A DNA stretch of 21,742 bases, from the NCBI GenBank assembly GCA_046727955.1, contig JBKPDO010000180.1:1-21742 (forward strand). Reading direction: 5' to 3'. Source of the stretch: DASVXQ01 sp046727955 (GTDB lineage Bacteria; Actinomycetota; CALGFH01). Of the stretch, positions 13,551 to 19,709 are shown in pieces. The stretch's first letter is position 1, and each line of letters starts with the position of its first letter. Below the pieces are notes generated by a model. The model was not told where the DNA came from. It ran no database searches and saw only the letters and a list, made by a program, of their open reading frames with translations. The position numbers and the translations under genes are program-made.

Positions 13551-15701
13551 TCACGGGGAGCGGCCATCTCGCACGCGAGCGGTGGAGCTGCGCACCGGGG
13601 CCGCTTCGAACGTGCCGACGGCCCCGGCCTGCTCCAGCTCCAGGAAGGCCGCGACCACCGCGGGGTCGAACTGGCTGCCCGACGCGACGCGCAACTGCTC
13701 GCGGGCCGCCTCGGCCGGGCGCGCCGCGTCGTAGGGACGGTTGGAGCGCATCGCCGCCCAGGCGTCGCAGACCGCGACCACGCGCGCCTCGACGCGGATC
13801 TGGTCACCGCCGCGGCCGTCGGGGTAGCCGGTGCCGTCGAAGCGCTCGTGGTGCTGGCGCACCACGGCGGCGACCTGGTGCAGCCCCTCCGCGAGGCCCA
13901 GCAGCCGAGCACCCTGGACCGGGTGGCGGCGCAGGACGGCCCACTCACCGCCGGTGAGCGGGCCGGGCTTCAGCAGGATCTCGTCGGTGACGATGATCTT
14001 GCCGATGTCGTGCAGGCGGCCGGCCAGCTCGGCACGCCAGCGGGCGTCAGGCCCCAGCCCGAGATGGTCGGCGATCGCGCCGGCCCAGCGCGTGATGGCG
14101 GCGCTGTGCTCCTCGCTGGCCAGCCGCGCGTCGATCTCGTCGGCGAGCCGCTCGAGGTAGGCGAGCACGGCGTCCTCGTCGCGCACCTGGACCACGGCGG
14201 TCCCGCCCGGCGGCCGGCCGATCTGGACGCGGTTGCGGCCGAGCCGCTTGGCGGCGTAGAGCGCCTGGTCGGCGATCCGCACCAGCTCGTCGGCCGAGTG
14301 GGCGTGCACCGGCCACGCCGCACCGCCGACCGAGACGGTGACCGCCACCCACACGTCGTCGGCCAGCACGACCGGGACGTCGCCGACGGCGCGGCGCAGC
14401 CGCTCGGCGGTCTCGGGGACCGCCTCGACGCTGGTGTTGCGCAGCAGCACCACGAACTCCTCGCCGCCGTAGCGCGCGACCACGTCCCCGGTGCGGGTGG
14501 CGGCGGCCAGGCGGGCGGCGAGCTCACGCAGCACCCGGTCGCCGGCCTGGTGGCCGTGGGCGTCGTTGATCCGCTTGAAGTGGTCGATGTCGAGCACCAG
14601 CAGGCCCAGCTCCCGTCCCGACCTGGCCGCGTGCTCAGCCTCCAGCGCCAGCGTCGCCTCGAAGAAGCGACGGTTGTACAGGCCGGTCAGCCCGTCGGTG
14701 ACCGCGGCGCGCCGCTGCTCGTCGACCAGTCCGCCCAGGCGGGCGACCACCAGCAGGAACAACACCGCCGACGCGCCCGCGATCACCGGCAGGTTGACGG
14801 CCCTGCCGAGGGTGGTCGGGAAGAGCAGGGTCGCCGGGGCGACCAGCGACGCCACCGCGAGCAGGCCCAGACGCCACCGGCTGGTGTGCGCCACGGCGGC
14901 TTCGCTCGGCTCGGACAGCACGCGCATCGAGGGGTGCAGCGCCGCGGCGCCGAGCAGGACGTAGGAGCCGAGCCAGGTCGCGTCCAGGACGTTGCCGGTC
15001 GTGTAGGTGCCTGCCAGCTGCATCAGCACGTACGCGGTGTCGGTCGCGAGCACCACCAGCAGGCTCGCGGACAGCAGCCAGTAGGAGGCCGGCCGGGCGC
15101 CGGGACCCACCAGCAGGCGCACCGCCACCGCGAAGACCAGCAGGTCGGCGACGGGGTAGGCGACCGACGCCAGCTTGACCAGCACGGAGCGCTGGGCGTC
15201 GCTGGCCAGCGGGCCGATCAGGAACAGCCAGCTCAGCAGGCCCGCGCCCAGGGCGATCACGCAGGCGTCGATCAGGCTGGCCCGGTCCCCCCTGGGGGTC
15301 CGCTGGCGCACCAGCAGCAGCAGCCCGACCATCAGGATCGGGTAGTGGGACAGGTAGAGCAGGTCCGCCAGCGCGGGGAACCGCTGCTGGTGGAGCACGT
15401 CGTGCGCGACGTAGAAGGTCGCGTCGGCGCTGGCGTAGACGAACTGGCTCACCGCCAGCAGGAACCACGGCCTGCGCTGGGGGGGCCGGTGCCGGTGCAC
15501 GCCGACCAGGATCGCGACCGCGGCCGAGAAGCTCAGGCCCTGGTACAGCACCAGCTTCGGCGTCCAGGCCGGCAGCAGCGAGACCGCCGGGACCAGGTAG
15601 TAGGCGATGATGACCGCGGCGCCACCGACCAGGTACAGCGCCCACGCCGGCCATCGTCGTAGCTGACCCGCCCGCCCTGCCGCCCAGCGCGGTGGTCCCA
15701 T
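13551..15701 (-). CDS. Membrane-bound GGDEF-HD-GYP protein (cyclic di-GMP turnover)
   Basis: A 716-residue protein with both a cyclic di-GMP synthesis and a cyclic di-GMP degradation domain. Residues about 18-325 hold eight to ten transmembrane helices forming an N-terminal sensor. The GGDEF domain spans about 333-495: TDGLTGLYNRR, the metal site LVLDIDHFKRIND, the active loop GGEEF (412-416) and an inhibitory-site RTGD (403-406) five residues before it. The HD-GYP domain spans about 510-690: HDIGK (564-568), HPVQGARLL (593-601), RQHHERFDGTGYPDG (615-629), VCDAWAAM and GSQFDP. All key motifs of both domains are intact, so it may be bifunctional. ATG 15701 follows GGGGGGACC; a start at 15755 would add 18 codons. 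It is the only gene between the 30-bp inverted repeats. Confidence 0.93.
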   Translation of the reverse strand: MGPPRWAAGRAGQLRRWPAWALYLVGGAAVIIAYYLVPAVSLLPAWTPKLVLYQGLSFSAAVAILVGVHRHRPPQRRPWFLLAVSQFVYASADATFYVAHDVLHQQRFPALADLLYLSHYPILMVGLLLLVRQRTPRGDRASLIDACVIALGAGLLSWLFLIGPLASDAQRSVLVKLASVAYPVADLLVFAVAVRLLVGPGARPASYWLLSASLLVVLATDTAYVLMQLAGTYTTGNVLDATWLGSYVLLGAAALHPSMRVLSEPSEAAVAHTSRWRLGLLAVASLVAPATLLFPTTLGRAVNLPVIAGASAVLFLLVVARLGGLVDEQRRAAVTDGLTGLYNRRFFEATLALEAEHAARSGRELGLLVLDIDHFKRINDAHGHQAGDRVLRELAARLAAATRTGDVVARYGGEEFVVLLRNTSVEAVPETAERLRRAVGDVPVVLADDVWVAVTVSVGGAAWPVHAHSADELVRIADQALYAAKRLGRNRVQIGRPPGGTAVVQVRDEDAVLAYLERLADEIDARLASEEHSAAITRWAGAIADHLGLGPDARWRAELAGRLHDIGKIIVTDEILLKPGPLTGGEWAVLRRHPVQGARLLGLAEGLHQVAAVVRQHHERFDGTGYPDGRGGDQIRVEARVVAVCDAWAAMRSNRPYDAARPAEAAREQLRVASGSQFDPAVVAAFLELEQAGAVGTFEAAPVRSSTARVRDGRSP

Positions 15702-16086
15702 GGTCCCCCCTGTGGCGCGTGGCTTCTGCCGTCGGCTGATTGGCGCGGTCCACATGGCTCATTGGAGCCAATCGGCCCCATCACGGCGACGACCTCCAGG
15801 TCAAGGCCGGTCACGCCATCCCGCGATGAAGGGTGCATGGAGCGAATCTGAAAGCGTACCTCGCGCGCGGCCGTCGGGGAGGTGCGCCTGGCCGCCCTGC
15901 TGTTCGCGTCCATAGCCCTCTTGCCGCAGTCGCTGCGGTCGAGTCCCCAGCAGCCGGCGGGCGGGGGTGGCGGCGCCGCCATCGGGCTGACGGTGGTGCT
16001 GTTGCGCGCCGCGCCTCGCTCACCGGGTAGGAACAGGCCGCCGCCCGCCAGGTCCTGCTGGCGTGGACCGGCAGCCAGCCCCGATC
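15702..16086. other. Upstream region of the GGDEF-HD-GYP gene
   Basis: This 385-bp stretch lies between the gene start and the right-hand 30-bp repeat and should carry its promoter. A short inverted repeat GATTGGC/GCCAATC with an inner GGCTC-ATTG-GAGCC palindrome lies at about 15738-15774, some 40-70 bp upstream of the start, and could be an operator. Open frames here are shadows with no recognisable motif, and no clear -35/-10 pair was found. Confidence 0.35.
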
Positions 16087-16116
16087 CATGTCGCCGGAAC
16101 GAGCGAATTTCTTTTA
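16087..16116 (-). repeat. 30-bp inverted repeat, right copy
   Basis: This is the reverse complement of 13305-13334 with two mismatches (28 of 30). It begins CATGTCGCCGGAACG and ends TTCTTTTA. The serine-recombinase tail starts directly outside it at about 16117. The pair encloses 2.8 kb with a single gene and no transposase. Confidence 0.7.
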
Positions 16117-16526
16117 AGCCTGAGGTACGCCGGCACATCACCAGCCACATCGCTGAGTTGGAGCAGGCAATCGCCGACCATCAGGCATCGCTGGCCAAGC
16201 TGCATGACGAGCTGGACCTGCCGGTGGCGGAAATGGAGGTCCTGGCGCCGTCGCTTGCTCGGCTGCCGGTGTTCGGGAAGCGCCCGTGGGAACTGTCACA
16301 GCAAGAACTGCGGCGCCTGTTCGACAGCCTGGACCTGACGATCACCTACGACTACCGCCGCCGCGTGGGCCGGGTGAGTATCACCCTGCCAAGCGACGCG
16401 CATCGAGTGCGTGGTTCTGGTCCGTGCCCTGGGCGCGACCCGGACCAGAACCACGCACTCCACACGGTCCGTCTAGCTGCGGAAATGCCGATCCCCACCA
16501 CGCCGAAGCGCGGCCCGGCCCGCTGA
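16117..16526 (+). pseudogene. C-terminal fragment of a serine recombinase
   Basis: From about 16117 the frame reads PEVRRHITSHIAELEQAIAD, then a coiled-coil stretch HQASLAKLHDELDLPVAEME and VLAPSLARLPVFGKRPWELS, ending QQELRRLFDSLDLTITYDYR, RRVGRVSITLP. This is the coiled-coil and terminal strand region of large serine recombinases. The resolvase catalytic domain, the recombinase domain and the zinc ribbon are absent. Family similarity ends at about 16395; the remaining codons run through a perfect hairpin to TGA 16524-16526. The fragment abuts the right-hand 30-bp repeat, as if cut there. Confidence 0.65.
16405..16460. repeat. Perfect 20-bp hairpin
   Basis: GAGTGCGTGGTTCTGGTCCG (16405-16424) and its exact reverse complement (16441-16460) are separated by 16 bases. 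It lies just after the last recognisable codons of the recombinase fragment. It could be a strong transcription terminator, a recombinase-binding site or the scar of a small element; no T-run follows on either strand. Confidence 0.75.
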
Positions 16527-16553
16527 ACGATCCTGTTCACCGATCATCCCTGC

Positions 16554-16583
16554 GACTCGCAGGTTCGAATCCTGGGTAGGGCA
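16554..16583 (+). other. 3' part of a tRNA-like sequence, possible attachment site
   Basis: The stretch contains a T-arm (GCAGG, loop TTCGAAT, CCTGG) followed by a seven-base 3' acceptor strand GTAGGGC and discriminator A. Four of five T-stem pairs form; the outermost is G-G. No CCA follows, and no matching 5' half (it should start GCCCTAC) is present upstream. Short 3' tRNA pieces like this are left at integration sites of phages and islands. The position between a recombinase tail and an IS fits, but a chance match cannot be excluded. Confidence 0.45.
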
Positions 16584-16830
16584 CTTGGCATGATTGGAGC
16601 CAGATGGGCAGCTCAACCCCGAGCTCGGCGGCGAGGTCGGTCGCGCGGTCCAGATGCTGGCGGGGGGTGCGGTGCTGGCCGAGGTCGAAGAGGGCGATGT
16701 TGCTAGCCACGTAGGGCACCGGAAGTCATCAGTCGCGCTCCACAACTCCGTCAGCGCGCTCAGGAGAAGCCGAGGTTAGCGGCAATGCCGGTAACTTAGG
16801 TTTGCTTGTCTGGTATGGTGCATCCCCTTC

Positions 16831-18075
16831 GTGCTGCTGGAGGTGCGGGTGCCACGAGCCGGACAGGTCAAGCCGCCAGTCGAGCCGCGGCTGTCAGACA
16901 GGATCGCGATCGGGGTGCTGACCAGCACGTTCCCACCAGAGCTGGTCGACCGGGTCATCGAGCAGACCGGCCGCGCCGAGCAGCGCCAGCGGCTGCTGCC
17001 CGCCCGGGTGGTGGTGTGGCTGGTGCTGGCGATGGCGCTGTTTAGCGGGCAGGCCTACGAGGAGGTCGCGCGGCTGCTGGCGGGTGGGCTGGGGTGGGCC
17101 AGGCGCTGGCAGCAGTGGTTCCGGGTCCCCTCCACGCCGGCGATCGCCAAGGCCAGGGCGCGGCTTGGCGCCGAGCCGCTGCGGCGGCTGTTCAAAGAGG
17201 TCGCGCGGCCGTTGGCGACCCCTGACACCAAGGGGGCGTGGTATCGGGGATGGCGGGTGCTGGCGGTCGATGGGACGACCCTGGACGTGGCCGACACCCC
17301 CGCGAATGCGGCGGCGTTTGGGCGGCCGAAGACGCATCGGGGGGAGCAGACCGCGTTCCCGCAGGTCCGCGTGGTCGGTCTTGCCGAGTGCGGCACGCAC
17401 GCGATCATCGACGCGGCCATGGGCCCGCTGGCCAAGGGGGAGACGACGCTGGCCGCTGGGCTGCTTGGCCCGGGTGGCATGCTGGGCCCGGGGGTGCTGG
17501 TGCTGGCCGACCGGCTGTTTGTCGACGCACAGCTGTGGCGCAAGGCGGCGGCGACCGGCGCGGACCTGGTGTGGCGCACCAAACAGAACGCCGTCCTGCC
17601 GGTGCTGCAGACCCTCCCAGACGGGTCCTACCTGAGCCAGATCCGGGCCGCCACCGACCGCCGCAATGGCCTCGCCCCGACCGTGGTGCGGGTGGTGGAG
17701 TACACCCTCGGCAAGGATCCTGGCCGACCAGCCCAGCCCGCCCCGATCCGGCTGTTGACCACGATCCTTGACCCCACCCAGGCACCCGCTGCCGAGCTGG
17801 CCGCGCTGTACCACCAGCGGTGGGAATTTGAGACCACGCTGGATGAGCTCAAGACCCACCAGCGTGGCCCCAAGGTGGTGCTGCGCTCCAAGCAGCCTGA
17901 GGGCGTGGAGCAGGAGGTCTGGGCGCACCTGCTGGTCCACCACGCCATCCGCCGGCTGATGCACCAGGCCGCCCTCGACCACCAGGTGGATCCCGACCGG
18001 GTATCGTTCATCCGCAGCTTGCGGATCGTCCGCCGCCAGGTCAGCGCCACCGGCCAGGGGGCCATTCCCCCCTGA
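16831..18075 (+). CDS. IS4-family DDE transposase (main frame, C-terminus shifted)
   Basis: 414 residues of an IS4-type transposase that cuts and joins the element ends. The N-terminal region (21-125) matches the IS4 N-terminal domain. The DDE site is visible as VLAVDGTTLD (Asp147), VLVLADRLF (Asp227) and Glu334 in the IS4 signature Y-x2-R-x3-E-x6-K (YHQRWEFETTLDELK, 327-341). The frame stops at TGA 18073-18075 after SATGQGAIPP, whereas family members continue. The missing end is present one base out of frame at 18076-18367. The start is uncertain: GTG 16831 is the earliest in this frame, and GTG 16849 has GGAGG five bases upstream. Confidence 0.88.
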   Translation: MLLEVRVPRAGQVKPPVEPRLSDRIAIGVLTSTFPPELVDRVIEQTGRAEQRQRLLPARVVVWLVLAMALFSGQAYEEVARLLAGGLGWARRWQQWFRVPSTPAIAKARARLGAEPLRRLFKEVARPLATPDTKGAWYRGWRVLAVDGTTLDVADTPANAAAFGRPKTHRGEQTAFPQVRVVGLAECGTHAIIDAAMGPLAKGETTLAAGLLGPGGMLGPGVLVLADRLFVDAQLWRKAAATGADLVWRTKQNAVLPVLQTLPDGSYLSQIRAATDRRNGLAPTVVRVVEYTLGKDPGRPAQPAPIRLLTTILDPTQAPAAELAALYHQRWEFETTLDELKTHQRGPKVVLRSKQPEGVEQEVWAHLLVHHAIRRLMHQAALDHQVDPDRVSFIRSLRIVRRQVSATGQGAIPP

Positions 18076-18367
18076 GCCGGCTGCCAGGACGCTGGTACGC
18101 GTCACGCGGGAGATCGCCGAGCGGCTGCTGCCCACCCGCCGACTGCGGGCCTTCCCTCGCGTGGTCAAGCGCAAGATGTCCAACTTCGGCGTCAAGCGTG
18201 CCAAGCACCGCGCCTGGCCGCAGCCGACCCTGCCCCCCGCCGAGGCCGTCGTCATCGTCGGGGCGTCCAAGCCAGTCCCAATCCGGCGCCCCCGCAGCAC
18301 CGCACGCCGACGCGCTTCCACCCGCAGCGGCGCCACGACCAGCACCGAACCAGCCGAACAAACCTAA
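18062..18367 (+). pseudogene. Frameshifted C-terminal tail of the IS4 transposase
   Basis: Reading one base later than the main frame gives FPPEPAARTLVRVTREIAER followed by LLPTRRLRAFPRVVKRKMSN and FGVKRAKHR, the standard end of this transposase group (the 'R-K-M-S-N-F/Y' segment), running to TAA 18365-18367. The shift lies in GCCATTCCCCCCTGAG, where one base too many (an A or a C of the C-run) would explain it. It could be a true inactivating mutation, a programmed shift or an assembly error in a homopolymer. Confidence 0.75.
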
Positions 18368-18380
18368 GTTACCGGCATTG

Positions 18381-18924
18381 TCACTAGCCCCGAAATCGAG
18401 ATCGCGGTGGACATCGAGTCCGTCACCGCCTCCCCACCGAGATCGTGGTCGTGGTGGCGCCTCGGACCATGTCGTCTCTCCTCATGGGTTGTGGACGATA
18501 CGCGGCCAGGATCGGGCCGGGCGGGGCGGGCGGCGTCACCCGATGGTGGGATGCAGGGTGGGATTCTCACGGGGCCGGTGCCGCTTGTTTGCTCCGGCGG
18601 CACGAAACCGCCCAGCGATGCAACCGCAGGTCGTGCGCCTCACCGCAGAGATCACGCTGCCAGTCAAGAACTCCCGTGGTCGTCGCTCGTAGGGCAGCCA
18701 CTATCAAGCAGAGGGCCCGGAACCGCCCTCGTCACGCCGTCCCTGGTCTGCCTCCGGCTCTACGTCCCCGGCCGGTCCGATCTCGAGCCGGACATCGTGA
18801 CGGCGGATGAACTCCTCGAGTTCCTCGTCCGCGCTCGCAGGCCAATTGCAGTAGCAACCAAGCAATTGTGCGTATCAAGATATGCGCGGTAGAGCAGTTC
18901 GTCCGATCCAAGCTGGTCCGCTCT
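18381..18924. other. Gap without a convincing gene between the IS and tetR
   Basis: About 540 bp. Open frames occur on both strands, but none has a ribosome binding site plus recognisable motif. Some stretches look like worn coding DNA: on the plus strand DLEPDIVTADELLEFLVRAR near 18780-18840, and on the minus strand of the same region ADEELEEFIRRHDVRLEIGP. They may be remnants of a gene disrupted when the IS arrived, but I cannot name it. Confidence 0.35.
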
Positions 18925-19515
18925 TTACGTCGCGGTGAGGAAGCTTTGCACGCCCTGGCTGGTCAGGCGCCGGAAGATCGAGTAGAGCTCCTCGGCCGAG
19001 TACGGGACGTCGTTGTCGAGCCACCAGATGCCCAGCCCTATGAAAGCGCCGACGACGAACTGCACGGCGGCATCCAGCTGCGGCTGCCTGGTTGCATCGG
19101 GGAACTGGGACCGGAAGTGCTCTCGGACCAGGTCGGTGACGTAGTCCCGCAGGATCCGGACCACCACGTCGGCGCCGCCCTTGCGCGCCAGGGGCTGCCA
19201 GAAGTGTCGGTGTGCCTCGACGTGGCGAAAGACGGTGAGGAGGGGCTGGAGGAACTCGCTTGTTCCTCCTGCCGCCTGCTCGGCTGCCGCCCGCTCTGCG
19301 GCCAAGGCCGAACGAATGTCCTCGAACCCGCTGAGGAGCAGATCGTCCTTGTCGCGGTAGTGCGCGTAGAAGGTCGACCGTCCCACGTCGGCCCGGTCGA
19401 GGATGTCCTGGACCGTGATGCGGTCGTACCCCTGCTCCTGGATGAGGGAGAGCAGGGCGCGCCGCAGCAGCTCGCGCGTTCGCCGCACCCGCCGGTCCGT
19501 CTTCGCCGTGCTCAC
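18925..19515 (-). CDS. TetR/AcrR family transcriptional regulator
   Basis: A 196-residue repressor-type regulator. The N-terminal DNA-binding domain spans about 10-57: RTRELLRRALLSLIQEQGYD, the helix-turn-helix ITVQDILDRADVGRSTFYAH and the typical exit YRDKDDLLLSGF. The C-terminal ligand-binding part (about 75-196) contains FLQPLLTVFRHVEAHRHFWQ and FVVGAFIGLGIWWLDNDVPY. GTG 19515 follows GGGAGGC. It is divergent from the MFS exporter gene with 194 bp between the starts. That region holds two inverted-repeat sites, so it most likely represses the exporter operon and itself until a toxic ligand binds. Confidence 0.92.
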   Translation of the reverse strand: MSTAKTDRRVRRTRELLRRALLSLIQEQGYDRITVQDILDRADVGRSTFYAHYRDKDDLLLSGFEDIRSALAAERAAAEQAAGGTSEFLQPLLTVFRHVEAHRHFWQPLARKGGADVVVRILRDYVTDLVREHFRSQFPDATRQPQLDAAVQFVVGAFIGLGIWWLDNDVPYSAEELYSIFRRLTSQGVQSFLTAT

Positions 19516-19550
19516 GGATGCCTCCCGTTCCCAAACAACTGATCCGGTCG

Positions 19551-19566
19551 CGTTCGGTTCCGAACG
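19551..19566. promoter_or_regulatory. Inverted repeat near the tetR start, possible second operator
   Basis: CGTTCGG (19551-19557) and CCGAACG (19560-19566) form a near-perfect palindrome with a 2-base centre, about 36-51 bp upstream of the tetR start codon. The repeat is flanked on both sides by GATCCG. It could be the site for autoregulation. Its half-site GTTCGG partly resembles the GTTCGAT half-site at 19626-19632. Confidence 0.45.
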
Positions 19567-19584
19567 GATCCGGGCGATTGGTCG

Positions 19585-19615
19585 TTGACGATCGCTCCCG
19601 AGCCTACCACATAAT
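19585..19615 (+). promoter_or_regulatory. Likely promoter of the MFS exporter operon
   Basis: A -35-like TTGACG (19585-19590) is followed by CACATA (19608-19613, 17-base spacing) or CATAAT (19610-19615, 19-base spacing) as the -10 box. The exporter starts about 95 bp further on. The -10 region lies inside the outer half of the nested inverted repeat at 19607-19646, so repressor binding there would block RNA polymerase. Confidence 0.5.
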
Positions 19616-19646
19616 CGAACAGCAAGTTCGATAACAAGCTATGTGG
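19607..19646. promoter_or_regulatory. Nested inverted repeats, probable TetR operator
   Basis: An inner perfect repeat ATCGAAC (19614-19620), five-base spacer, GTTCGAT (19626-19632) is framed by an outer perfect repeat CCACATA (19607-19613) and TATGTGG (19640-19646). The 19-bp inner palindrome has the size of a typical TetR-family operator and overlaps the -10 region of the exporter promoter. Confidence 0.65.
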
Positions 19647-19709
19647 TCCTTAAAGGACTCCAGACCGGTAACGCATATAGGTCCGGAGGCGGCCCAGGAG
19701 GAAGCAGCA

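Larger units (their letters stand above)
16783..18380 (+). mobile_element. Complete IS4-family insertion sequence
   Basis: Perfect 22-bp terminal inverted repeats (beginning CAATGCCGGTAACTTAGG) lie at 16783-16804 and 18359-18380, giving a 1598-bp element with one transposase gene on the plus strand. The right repeat contains the stop codon of the transposase reading frame. The flanking bases show no direct duplication of the target site, which suggests recombination or deletion after insertion. The transposase carries a one-base frameshift, so the copy may be inactive. Confidence 0.88.

Noticed and set aside
13332..15662. Plus-strand open frame of 776 codons opposite the GGDEF-HD-GYP gene
   Set aside because: Composition is Gln/Arg/Gly/His-rich, as expected for the complement of a GC-rich gene, and the opposite strand has complete enzymatic motifs.
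16537..16719. Minus-strand open frame ending in a PYPGFEPA-type tail
   Set aside because: That tail is the usual spurious translation across the antisense of a tRNA 3' end; the upstream part has no identifiable domain or good start.
16894..18345. Long minus-strand open frame (483 codons) opposite the IS4 transposase
   Set aside because: It is the antisense shadow of the transposase. The sense strand carries the DDE and YREK motifs, while this frame is rich in Gly, Arg and Gln without any motif.
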